Source of the DNA: Oscillatoria acuminata PCC 6304
Lineage (GTDB): Bacteria; Cyanobacteriota; Cyanobacteriia; Cyanobacteriales; Laspinemataceae
Direction: 5' to 3'
DNA length: 64,000 nucleotides
NCBI RefSeq assembly: GCF_000317105.1
Contig: NC_019693.1
Location: forward strand, 6,139,227 to 6,203,226
The notes below the pieces were generated by a model. It did not search any database. It was given only the letters and a program-made list of their open reading frames with translations, and was not told the DNA's origin. Positions 1 to 7,940 of this stretch are shown piece by piece. How positions within the stretch are numbered: position 1 is the first letter of the stretch; each line of letters begins with the position of its first letter. Position numbers and translations under genes: made by a program.

Positions 1-2
1 GG

Positions 3-494
3 GGGCATAGTGACTGGGTAAATGCAGTAGCCATTACCCCGGACGGTCAACAAGCGGTTTCCGCATCCAGGGATAAAACCCTGAAACTGTGGGATTTGAC
101 TACGCGGTGGCAACTGGCCACCTTCAGGAGGCATCATAGTGGCCCGGTACTAGCAGTAGCCATCGCCCCCGACGGGAAACGAGCGGTCTCGGCATCGTCA
201 GATAAAACCCTGAAACTGTGGGATTTGGAGACCGGGACGGAACTCGCCACCCTCAGAGGGCATAGTGGCTGGGTATATGCAGTAGCGATCGCCCCGGACG
301 GAAAACAAGTGGTTTCCGCATCCAGGGATAAAACCCTGAAACTGTGGGATTTGGCCACGGGGGAAGTGTTAGTCACCTTTACCGGGGAGGCTGCAATGGT
401 TTCCTGTGCCATTGCACCGGATGGGGTGACAGTGGTGGCGGGGGATGGGTCGGGGGTGGTGCATTTTCTGCGGTTGGAGGGGTTGAGGGGTTGA
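3..494 (+). CDS. WD40 repeat protein, C-terminal part (5' end outside window)
   Basis: The frame is open from the left edge, so the start lies upstream of the window. At least three and a half WD40 repeats are visible, each with the GH..(P/W)V.AVAI.PDG...VSAS.DKTLKLWDL signature, followed by a last degenerate blade that ends in FLRLEGLRG. WD40 blades form a beta-propeller used for protein binding; in filamentous cyanobacteria such arrays often end larger proteins carrying caspase, kinase or NTPase domains, so the missing N-terminus decides the function. The repeats are nearly identical at DNA level, which suggests recent blade duplication. The stop codon (492-494) overlaps a dispersed AGAAACCGGGTTTCT repeat. 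Confidence 0.9.
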   Translation, partial: GHSDWVNAVAITPDGQQAVSASRDKTLKLWDLTTRWQLATFRRHHSGPVLAVAIAPDGKRAVSASSDKTLKLWDLETGTELATLRGHSGWVYAVAIAPDGKQVVSASRDKTLKLWDLATGEVLVTFTGEAAMVSCAIAPDGVTVVAGDGSGVVHFLRLEGLRG

Positions 495-559
495 GAAACC
501 GGGTTTCTGAGCCAGATTTGGGTGAGGAGGCAAAGGTTATGGTAGAAACCCGGTTTCTC
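493..559. repeat. Inverted pair of AGAAACCGGGTTTCT repeats
   Basis: GAGAAACCGGGTTTCT at 493-508 and AGAAACCCGGTTTCT at 544-558 form an inverted pair about 35 bp apart just after the WD40 gene. The same near-palindrome recurs, often paired, at 716-732, 7773-7840, 35613-35674, 43405-43473 and 47152-47219. It could act as a terminator hairpin, but there is no clear T run. Confidence 0.85.
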
Positions 560-1490
560 AATTAGTCGTTTGGGTATCCTTCAGAATATCTATTAATGCC
601 TGTTTATCCTTTACCATAGATGACCTCGGCTGAATTGAGGATGCTCTGGCGACGGAGAACATTATGACTCTTGAGATTTCATCATAGTGGTTTCTGGGAT
701 AGGGGTGGGTGGGCAAGAAACCGGATTTCTGAGACACTTTGATAAAATAGGATAAATCAAAGGATAAAACGATGCTAGAAATCACCCTAAATTGGAAACC
801 TGACCCCATTAAGAGCCGGTGTTCCACAAATCCGCTTTTTATCCTATCGGATACTTGCACATCCTTTGCCAATGTTTAGAATCATTTAAGATTTTGATAA
901 AAAATTGGAGGATTTGCTCTATCATGGATTTAGCAGCACAAGTATAGCAAAATGTAGAAATTTCGACTCACAATATACTAAAAAAGCCGGTTTTTGTGAG
1001 GACTTCCATTCTTGGTGACTAATTTTAGGTTGCTTTCTATAAAAATACCGGGTTATACCAAATCCGATTGTCAAAAGTCGATTTTCTCTTGAGCCCGCGC
1101 AGGCGGGCTTCGTCTGTGTAGCCCCACCCTTTCCTTACGGAACGCTACGCGAACAGGGTGCGGGTTTTTATAGACCTTTAAAAACCGGATTCCGTATTAT
1201 GCTTGCCCAAATCTGGGTCACAAACCCCACATTTTTGATTAACCGGCAGGGCAAGAAAAACACCTTGACTGTTGACCCAGGTTTTTGAGTAGGTTCTCCG
1301 GCATAAAATTCCCGAAATTTATCAGAATTCTAACTAGTGCAAGCCAGACCCACCTTTAACTTTCTTTTTTTAAATTCACGAGCAAAATTTATCCCCGTTC
1401 AAATGTGATGAAAGCCACTTTTAAAACAGAGCCGGTTCGACTTGAATAGATTCCTCCATAAATCCCTTTTTTTCTGTTAATTCCGGTATT
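560..1490. other. Long spacer without a convincing gene
   Basis: About 930 bases. It holds one single AGAAACCGGATTTCT copy (716-732) and a family B repeat (1055-1196). The open frame at 558-872 on the minus strand runs through the repeat and matches no family I know, so it is not called. A strongly A+T-rich part (870-1060) contains nothing recognisable. Confidence 0.6.
1055..1196. repeat. Dispersed repeat family B, copy 1, with an internal insert
   Basis: The ends are ATACCAAATCCG and CCGGATTCCGTAT, imperfect inverted repeats. The core carries the two stem-loops GCCCGCGCAGGCGGGC and GCCCCACCCTT..AGGGTGCGGG seen in other copies (13574, 22084, 31261, 31363, 31641, 47263). Here the second stem-loop is interrupted at about 1132-1154 by a short sequence containing GGAACGCTACGCGAA, which is absent from the copy at 22084-22206. 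Confidence 0.85.
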
Positions 1491-1650
1491 TTATGCTGGG
1501 TCATCGGGTAATATTAAGCCTTCGGGCTGGGCTTCAATAGGCCGTGGTTTGGGCTTGGGCTTGCTTGGATTGACCTGTTTTTTCTTCTCCTTCTGGGCAG
1601 TGGCCTTATCTTCTTTTGATGCTTTGAGAAACTTGGGAGGTTTCTCCAGA
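1491..1650 (-). pseudogene. Out-of-frame C-terminal tail of the 1606-2337 gene
   Basis: Read in the alternative frame from the C8 tract, this stretch encodes PPLEKPPKFLKASKEDKATA and then a KPKPKPRP-rich segment ending LPDDPA. The tail has no start codon of its own with a ribosome site. Its charged, proline-rich composition fits a C-terminal extension of the upstream protein better than an independent gene. Confidence 0.55.
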
Positions 1651-2337
1651 GGGGGGGGCGAGTAAAGCCACAAATTCAAACCCGGTTTTCTCCGGAATAA
1701 ACTTGGCTTTAATTTGGATAAAGAGCGGACGGCCTTGTTGCTCTTTATCGATGCGGGGATTGAACCGGAATGGCTTAAATGGCGAGTCTTTCCACATCAC
1801 CGGGACATGGGCCGGTTTCATGAATCGCACCTTTTTCTTAGCCTCAAGTTCTTTAAACTTTTGATAGGTTTGTTCGTCGAAGTTACGAAATACTGAGATA
1901 ACTGGCACTCGGCAAACGGGAATAAATTGCCACAAGCCGCACAATTTGAACTCGAAATCTTCTAGCTGGGTTGAAATGGCCGATGGGGCGGCATCTTTTT
2001 CAAATCCAATTAACTGAAATGCAATTTGGTGGGGCTGGTCTGGTTTGGGAAAGTGAGTCAACTTGGGATACACAATCAGCCTTTGCCTGGTTAAACCCGT
2101 GTTTTGAATCTCCAGTTTCAAGGCTTCCATTGCCACTTGCAAACGAGGTTTGTAAAAGAGGGGATATGTTTGTTCGGCAACGGTGAGGATTGCCTTTTTT
2201 TCATTTTCAAAATTAACGTCACCTGTGATGATTCCAACCGCTTGAAAAATTGCCTGGTTTGTTTCGGCGGTGGATGGATTGTCTTGAGTCGTTTCTGAAG
2301 ATATTTTCTTGGTTTTTAGTTCAGGTTTAGCGGTCAT
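1606..2337 (-). CDS. Conserved hypothetical protein, apparently frameshifted near its C-terminus
   Basis: A 243-residue soluble protein with no recognised domain. The N-terminal 30 residues are Thr/Ser/Lys-rich and low in complexity; the middle (about 50-225) is globular, with many Phe, Pro and aromatic positions. The frame ends at SGETSQVSQSIKRR after a run of eight C on the coding strand (about 1650-1657). With one C fewer, the protein continues into a Lys/Pro-rich tail down to 1491. That reading looks like the natural C-terminus, so this is either a real frameshift, slippage at the tract, or a base error. Function unknown; no operon partner is visible. Confidence 0.7.
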   Translation of the reverse strand: MTAKPELKTKKISSETTQDNPSTAETNQAIFQAVGIITGDVNFENEKKAILTVAEQTYPLFYKPRLQVAMEALKLEIQNTGLTRQRLIVYPKLTHFPKPDQPHQIAFQLIGFEKDAAPSAISTQLEDFEFKLCGLWQFIPVCRVPVISVFRNFDEQTYQKFKELEAKKKVRFMKPAHVPVMWKDSPFKPFRFNPRIDKEQQGRPLFIQIKAKFIPEKTGFEFVALLAPPSGETSQVSQSIKRR

Positions 2338-2768
2338 GGGTTGGTTGGTAGTAATGTAAGACTGACGGGAGGGTTTAAAGTTTTGGGTACAGCCAATCGG
2401 TTTTTACGGGTCGGAAAAAAAATGGACCGACGCACAGCCGGTTCCGGATGCATCCTCGGTCAGGATTCAAAACTCAACCCGTACTTTTCTGATTATGCAG
2501 CAATACCGAACTGTTGAACAAATTTTAACAGGTTTACGCCTGGATTTAGTCGAAGTGTAACCGTTATTGCGGTAGGCTAGACTCAATGGGATGACTCTCT
2601 TGGCCTTCACCGGGTTTAATGGAAAGGCGAGGATGATCCAAACATTAGGGTCCCAGTGGTAGGTGCGGTTGCTGAGGCTGCGGCATTTCCATCACTACTG
2701 GGTATTGTTCGGCAACAAAGGGGTAAAATAGGGGAAGGCGTTATCCATAAGATAAGATTGTTCTGATT
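2338..2768. other. Spacer with one possible 21-codon micro-ORF
   Basis: This 431-base gap separates divergent genes and presumably holds both promoters. The only protein-like stretch is ATG at 2495 to TAA at 2560 (+), reading MQQYRTVEQILTGLRLDLVE and one further residue. It has no clear Shine-Dalgarno site and could be a gene remnant. No repeat or RNA was recognised. Confidence 0.35.
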
Positions 2769-3551
2769 ATGTATTTGACTTGGTTAGACAGTAATTCGTG
2801 GCTCATTGAACTAGCCGGGAAACGGATCCTACTTGACCCTTGGTTAGTAGGTCCATTAGTTTTTGGAAACCAGCCTTGGTTGTTCAAAAGCGATCGCCGC
2901 AGTCCCCGCCCTATCCCGGACAATATCGACCTGATTTTACTGTCCCAGGGTTTGGAAGACCATGCACATCCGCCCACTTTAAAACAACTCGATCGCCAGA
3001 TTCCGGTTGTTGCTTCGGTGAATGCGGCTAAGATTGTCCAGGAGTTGAATTATACTCAAATCACGCCTTTAGCGCATGGGGAATGTTTTTGCCTGGGAAA
3101 TCAACTGGAAATTAAGGCGCTTCCCGGTTCACCCATTGGACCTTTTTCGGTGGAAAATGCCTATATTCTGCGGGATTTAGAAACGGGTAAGAGTTTATAT
3201 TACGAACCCCACGGTTCTCATTCTCCTACGCTTAAAAATGAAGCTCCTATTGATGTGGCGATCGCCCCCATTGTTGACTTATCCCTGCCCCTGGTAGGGT
3301 CGATTATTAAAGGGAAAGAAAGTGCTTTAGAACTGGCTAAAATGCTGCAACCGCAAGTAATGCTCCCCACCGCCGCTGGGGGAGATGTGATTTTTGAGGG
3401 GGTGTTAATGTCATTGATTCGCGCTCAAGGAACGATTGAAGATTTTCGCTCGTTGTTGGCGAAGCACAAGATTTCCACTCGGGCGATCGACCCCAAACCG
3501 GGCGATCGCTTTGAGGTTCCGTTAGAACAGCGCACGGCCCAAGTGACTTGA
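2769..3551 (+). CDS. MBL-fold (metallo-beta-lactamase superfamily) protein with altered metal motif
   Basis: 260 residues. The N-terminus (TWLDSNSWLIE..GKRILLDPWL) matches the opening strands of UlaG-like MBL-fold proteins, and a late GD..E-type strand follows. The place of the canonical HxHxDH motif is taken by SQGLEDHAH (about 59-67): Asp64 and His65 are kept, but the first two histidines are Gln60 and Leu62. I recall similar SQGLEDH sequences in other cyanobacterial homologues, so this is probably a family trait and not a local mutation. Hydrolytic activity is therefore doubtful; the substrate is unknown. Monocistronic, followed by a hairpin-T terminator. Confidence 0.8.
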   Translation: MYLTWLDSNSWLIELAGKRILLDPWLVGPLVFGNQPWLFKSDRRSPRPIPDNIDLILLSQGLEDHAHPPTLKQLDRQIPVVASVNAAKIVQELNYTQITPLAHGECFCLGNQLEIKALPGSPIGPFSVENAYILRDLETGKSLYYEPHGSHSPTLKNEAPIDVAIAPIVDLSLPLVGSIIKGKESALELAKMLQPQVMLPTAAGGDVIFEGVLMSLIRAQGTIEDFRSLLAKHKISTRAIDPKPGDRFEVPLEQRTAQVT

Positions 3552-3603
3552 GGAACGGGGGATCTGTGCGCTGTGGTAGCGATTGTCCATGCCCCAAGTT
3601 TTC

Positions 3604-3634
3604 ACCCGTTTTCGTGACAGAAAACGGGTTTTTT
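3604..3634 (+). terminator. Rho-independent terminator of the MBL-fold gene
   Basis: A perfect 10-bp stem (ACCCGTTTTC / GAAAACGGGT) with a 6-base loop is followed by a T run, about 50 bases after the stop codon. Confidence 0.8.
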
Positions 3635-3711
3635 AGGTGTAAAGGGTGTCATATTTCTATCGATTCTGATGAGAAAGTTGGGCGAGTTGCTCCCTGTAAA
3701 CAGCGCTGTTT

Positions 3712-4311
3712 TTATCCCTGGCAATAGGTAGAAGTTGAGGTGCTTTTTACCCCAACATTCTGACCGGGGCGAGTTTGCAACTGATGCATATAGTTGAATA
3801 AATGCCAGCAGTAGGATTCCGGGAGTCCACAGGTGACTGCCCCGCGTAAGACAACCTGAAAATACCAATCGTTGGGGGGGAATTCTTCTGAGAGTTTATG
3901 GGCCACGGTGTAGGTGCGAACATTCCGGTAGACTTGGTGACCCGACAAGATTTCGATCGCCTCACGATTATAGCCTTTTTCCCGTTCATCCAGGAGGTCG
4001 GACAGTCGCCAAGGGAGTTGATAGAGAACACCTTCGACAGAGGCCATGGGGTCTTTGACGACATCGAGAACGCCGCAATTTCGTAAGGTTGAATATCCAG
4101 AAAATTGCAGTCGATAGCCTTTGAGAGTGGCCGGACCGATCGCATACGGATGGGTGGATTCCCCCAGCGATCGTTTTAAATCCACTGGACACATACAAGA
4201 ACCATAGGCGAAATAGTAAAAAGTTTCCCTAGAAGATTCTAAGCAAGCCGACCTTTTAATTAAGGAAGGTTGGGTCTGCAAACCCTGTAAATGTCGAGGC
4301 TGAAGGCTCAT
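3712..4311 (-). CDS. Gamma-glutamylcyclotransferase-like protein
   Basis: 199 residues. FYYFAYGSCM (about 31-40) is the substrate-binding loop of the gamma-glutamylcyclotransferase (GGCT/AIG2) fold, and LLDEREKGYNR (106-116) contains the expected catalytic glutamate (Glu109 or Glu111). Family members release 5-oxoproline from gamma-glutamyl peptides or amines in the cytoplasm; the exact substrate cannot be read here. The 30 residues before the YGS loop are longer than usual, so an internal start is possible. It stands alone and converges on the MBL gene. Confidence 0.82.
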   Translation of the reverse strand: MSLQPRHLQGLQTQPSLIKRSACLESSRETFYYFAYGSCMCPVDLKRSLGESTHPYAIGPATLKGYRLQFSGYSTLRNCGVLDVVKDPMASVEGVLYQLPWRLSDLLDEREKGYNREAIEILSGHQVYRNVRTYTVAHKLSEEFPPNDWYFQVVLRGAVTCGLPESYCWHLFNYMHQLQTRPGQNVGVKSTSTSTYCQG

Positions 4312-4442
4312 TTTTGGCTAACTCTTTGCGAGGTATGAAAGGAATTCTATCAAAGGCTGGGAGAAAAAACAAGCTAATTCCGACCGGAAAACCGTAGATT
4401 CAAGAAATCTTTAAAATTGTCCGGGGATTCAGAGGCTGAACT

Positions 4443-5735
4443 CTACAAGTCAACCGCCATCAGGAGGGTGCTGAAGGTCTGAGTTTGGACATCTTCCAGG
4501 GGAACAACCAGGCGGTCTCCGGCCCACTCTAACTTGCGTTCTGTGGCAAAGAGGCGTTTACCCTGGGGTAGGGAAACCCGCTGAGAGATTTGTTCGGGCA
4601 AGTCATAAACCCAGAGGGTGTGACCGCCTTGAACATCGCTGAGGACCGCTACGACGCGATCGCTTTGTTCTGAGAAATCCGGGCGGATGCTAGACAACCG
4701 TTCAATGGGGGTTTCTTCAAACAGCAGTTGACTTTCTCGGGTATCTGGTGAAAAGGCGTAGAGTTTAGCAAAGCTGCTGGTGGAGTTTTCCCCCGAGGGT
4801 CGGCTGGCATAGAGCAATGTCTTGTAATCATCACTCAGGGCCAGGAATTCCAAATATTGACCCTGTAATAACACTTCCTTATCTCCGGTGGAGGGGGAAA
4901 TCGCGACCAATGAATTGGGCAATTCGCTATACTCCCAAGCCAAAATTTCACCCTGGGCGCTCCATCCGAAAATCCGATATCTATCCCCAGGATTGCCTAG
5001 GGTTTTCGTGGCCTGACCTGTTGCTACATCCAAGACCCAAATACTCATATCGGAAGTGGCTCCCAAGGTTTCCCGATTCGAGGTAAAGACAATCATCCGA
5101 CCGTCTGGGGACCAATTGGGATCGGAAGCCCAGTAGAGAATTCTCACCCCCGCTTCGCACTCGGATTCCTTGCAATTGGGGGGTGGGGGCGTAGGGGGCA
5201 ATGCCCTAGTTTTGGCGATCGTCTCCCGTAGGGCCTGATGGTTGCCGATCGCCTTCACGTCTAGGGTGTCCGTATCCAGCAGATATAAGCCCCCTAGGTT
5301 GGATTGAGGTTGAAACAATAGCACCGATGGGTCTTGGGGATTGGGCCAGAATTGCGGGGAGGGATGCTGGGGATCAGGAATCCAGCGTTGGGTTCCGGCC
5401 CAATTGAAGCCCAACAGATGTAACAGGCTGGATTCCCCCGTCACCGAATCCGGATATTTAATTTGCTTCCGGGTGGCCTCAATGCGGCGCTTCTTCCCGT
5501 TCAGGTCGATTTCCAGAACCTCGGCAGAAAAGTCTTGATTGGGGTTGCGTCGCGGGGACGGCAGACTGACGAAGACGGCTTCGCGATCGGCTTCTGCGAT
5601 CAACCGCACCGGCTGATCAACCCTGAGATCCCCGGATGAACCCAACCCGAAGTTTTGACATCCGGCAAGACTCAAACCCGTGAGGCCCAAGAGGAGATAG
5701 CAGGTGGCGATCGGCAGGTTTTTGGGTAATAACAT
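4443..5735 (-). CDS. TolB-like beta-propeller lipoprotein
   Basis: 430 residues from ATG 5735, chosen because AGGAGG lies 8 bases upstream. The N-terminus is a lipoprotein signal peptide ending in the lipobox LAGC, so the mature protein should be anchored at the outer face of the cytoplasmic membrane. The rest consists of TolB/WD-like blades (WSPDGRMIVFTSNRE, WVLDVATGQ, LYASRPSGE, LWVYDLPEQ). It probably has a binding or scaffold role; no enzyme motif is visible. The 5' leader carries two direct GAAGGAAAG.GCTTC elements (5768-5786, 5813-5831). Confidence 0.8.
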   Translation of the reverse strand: MLLPKNLPIATCYLLLGLTGLSLAGCQNFGLGSSGDLRVDQPVRLIAEADREAVFVSLPSPRRNPNQDFSAEVLEIDLNGKKRRIEATRKQIKYPDSVTGESSLLHLLGFNWAGTQRWIPDPQHPSPQFWPNPQDPSVLLFQPQSNLGGLYLLDTDTLDVKAIGNHQALRETIAKTRALPPTPPPPNCKESECEAGVRILYWASDPNWSPDGRMIVFTSNRETLGATSDMSIWVLDVATGQATKTLGNPGDRYRIFGWSAQGEILAWEYSELPNSLVAISPSTGDKEVLLQGQYLEFLALSDDYKTLLYASRPSGENSTSSFAKLYAFSPDTRESQLLFEETPIERLSSIRPDFSEQSDRVVAVLSDVQGGHTLWVYDLPEQISQRVSLPQGKRLFATERKLEWAGDRLVVPLEDVQTQTFSTLLMAVDL

Positions 5736-6182
5736 GGCAAAATCCTCCTGGAGTTCGATTCCCTTGAGAAGGAAAGTGCTTCCTCGCATATTTAGCCACC
5801 GAGACTCGATGGGAAGGAAAGCGCTTCTTTCGGTTTAGAATACCTTAGTTTAAAAGGTAAAGCGGCTTTGAGCAAAGGTAGCTTGATTCGGGAACTCAAA
5901 AAAAAATGAAATCCTCCCTTTTGATAGGTAGATTAGCACTATTTGAGGATGTCTTTCCGAGTCCGGGACACCGTTTTTCCAGGGTTACCTAAGCGATGAT
6001 CCTGAAAAATATCGCCGGTTCTCGATGGGTTTAAGTTTCAGGGAAATAGGCCCGCTTCGGGAGTAAATTCCGAGCGGGAGTGGCTGGGGTGAGGTTTCCC
6101 TTTGCAGGGTTGACCCGGCGGGATCAGGGGAATAATTGACGGTTTAAGGGGATAGATTTAGTCTAAATTTGGTTTTAAATAC
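5736..6182. other. Leader of the lipoprotein gene with direct repeats
   Basis: This 447-base gap contains two near-palindromic direct repeats: GAAGGAAAGTGCTTCC at about 5768 and GAAGGAAAGCGCTTC at about 5813, spaced 45 bp and lying 33-97 bp upstream of the lipoprotein start. They may be an operator or 5'UTR hairpins. Nothing else was recognised. Confidence 0.4.
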
Positions 6183-7202
6183 TTACTTTTTAGGGTCCCG
6201 ATGTTCGGAAATTGAGGTTTCTAAGCCGAGGGTTTTGCCGGTGGCATCAGTGCGATAAACCCAGCGAGTTCCACCATTGGAGAGGACGATTCGCCAGCCG
6301 TTGACACTGTTGCGATCGCAGACGGCTTGGGAATGGAGCAATCCCAGACAACTGTCTCTCCAAGTTTGGGGGCTATATTCCGCGACTTCCACTTGATCCG
6401 GTGAAATCCCCACGGTTTTGATTAGGTCAGCTTTGACTAAGGCGGCTAAACCCAAGGGCAAAGGGGCCTGATCCAAGGGCTCCATTCTTGAAGATAAGGC
6501 GGAATTGAATAAGAGGACCTCCCCAGAGTGATCGACGTGATACACCAGGCGTTCATTTCCAGCGGCGATCGCAATCTGCCAACCCGTTACCGTCTCTGTG
6601 TGACAATTTTTCCCGGAGGCATCTACCTCTAGGCAGAGATTCGGCCAATCCCGGACCTGAATTTGGGTAATGCTCAACTCGGCAATGTCCAACCGGGAAC
6701 GACGGGCGGAGGCTTCTAAGACTGCATTGGCAACCTCTGCGGGGAGATAGCTAACCGGCACATCCGGGGTTTCCAGTTCCAGGGTCTGTCCCTGGGGATC
6801 GCTGCGATACACCCAGCGATCGGAGACGACAATCCGCCATTGCTCTAAGCTGGTTTCGGTACAATCCAAGCTGGGGTCCGAGTTCTCCTGGCACTCCAGA
6901 GGCTGGGTTTCCAGACTGTACTCCGTAATCGAGAGTTCAGAGGCAGGAATCCCCAGTTTGAGGGAAAGGTCTTGTTCAACCGCCTGGATCACGGCATCCG
7001 GGAGGCGGTATGGGTCAATCGTTTGACGCAGGAGATTGCGCGTGTTGCGAACGAGTTGACCGGCGATCGCCATTGGATTGCTCACGGCACTCGCACTAGA
7101 GGTGACTTTGGGATGTACCTCTAGGAGTAAGACACCTGTCAGCATGACGGCGAGTACCAGCGGGTTAGGCTGTTTTTTACGGCGTTGTTCGTCCTGATTC
7201 AT
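6183..7202 (-). CDS. Exported protein with three CX9C repeat domains
   Basis: 339 residues. A basic N-terminus and hydrophobic stretch (about 14-29) suggest a signal peptide or membrane anchor. Three homologous domains of about 80 residues follow (66-144, 152-232, 248-328). Each has LP..V..AV at its start, a W..(D/N).C core, a cysteine pair spaced exactly CX9C (104/114, 190/200, 285/295), then W.I (GW.I in domains two and three) and a WVYR(S/T)D- or LVYHVD-type strand with a GxxLxLE-like end. The cysteines probably form a disulfide outside the cytoplasm. I do not recognise the family. It is paralogous to the next gene upstream (7941-9125). Confidence 0.75.
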   Translation of the reverse strand: MNQDEQRRKKQPNPLVLAVMLTGVLLLEVHPKVTSSASAVSNPMAIAGQLVRNTRNLLRQTIDPYRLPDAVIQAVEQDLSLKLGIPASELSITEYSLETQPLECQENSDPSLDCTETSLEQWRIVVSDRWVYRSDPQGQTLELETPDVPVSYLPAEVANAVLEASARRSRLDIAELSITQIQVRDWPNLCLEVDASGKNCHTETVTGWQIAIAAGNERLVYHVDHSGEVLLFNSALSSRMEPLDQAPLPLGLAALVKADLIKTVGISPDQVEVAEYSPQTWRDSCLGLLHSQAVCDRNSVNGWRIVLSNGGTRWVYRTDATGKTLGLETSISEHRDPKK

Positions 7203-7940
7203 AGCACTGCTCCGTTATCGGCGATGCCTAAATGCCTGTTGGAATTAACCCGGATTGCACATGGCATCCTGGGGGCAAGATCACAATGGAGTTTTTGCCA
7301 TCGGGCTAAACCTCAGATGTCCATTTAGACAACAACACCCGGGCTGCAAGTTCCGCAAACGCTACTTCAATCGCGAGATTGCGAGTTCCCGGATCATCTG
7401 ACAACAGACATCTAAATCAAAGACTTTGGGCGGTAAGATCAGCCCACTTCAAATCACAAGATCTCACTCGCAACCCATCCTTTTCCCTACAGGGATCCGA
7501 GTAATTGGATGAAATTGGCGATCGCTGTTTTATCCGAATTCGCCAAAATATTGATCGGGCGTTTATGTGAAACCCGCTACGGGTATATTTTAAACTGTAA
7601 CAGGATATGTCCCATAAATCAAGATGGGCAGTGAGATCGGGCTAATACGCAAATCGTTCGGCCCGTTTGTAGCCCAGGCTACCGGGATTCAATTTACCCC
7701 GGTTTAGATCCCAGGGACCCTCTTCCATCAGGTTGCTTTAGGGCATTGATTCCGGCTGAAATCAGCCGAAAAAAACACCGGGTTTCTTGACAACATTTAG
7801 GCGAATGAATCACCCCATCCCAATAGAAACCCGGTTTCTAACTTCTCCGTTGCCCTCGTTCTAAGCCACTCCGAATCCTCCTGAACCGCCTCATTTTTAT
7901 CTCAATTCATCGGAATGAATTCCTGGGTCTATCAAACCCT
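7203..7940. other. Spacer between the two CX9C paralogues
   Basis: 738 bases without a gene. It holds an inverted pair of the AGAAACCGGGTTTCT repeat (ACCGGGTTTCTT at 7777-7788, AGAAACCCGGTTTCT at 7825-7839). The rest presumably contains the promoter of the downstream gene. Confidence 0.6.

Noticed and set aside
558-872. 104-codon open frame on the minus strand after the WD40 gene
   Set aside because: It runs through a dispersed repeat, has no ribosome site and resembles no family.
2495-2560. Protein-like 21-codon ORF (+)
   Set aside because: Too short to support; no ribosome site. Mentioned only as a possible remnant in the spacer entry.
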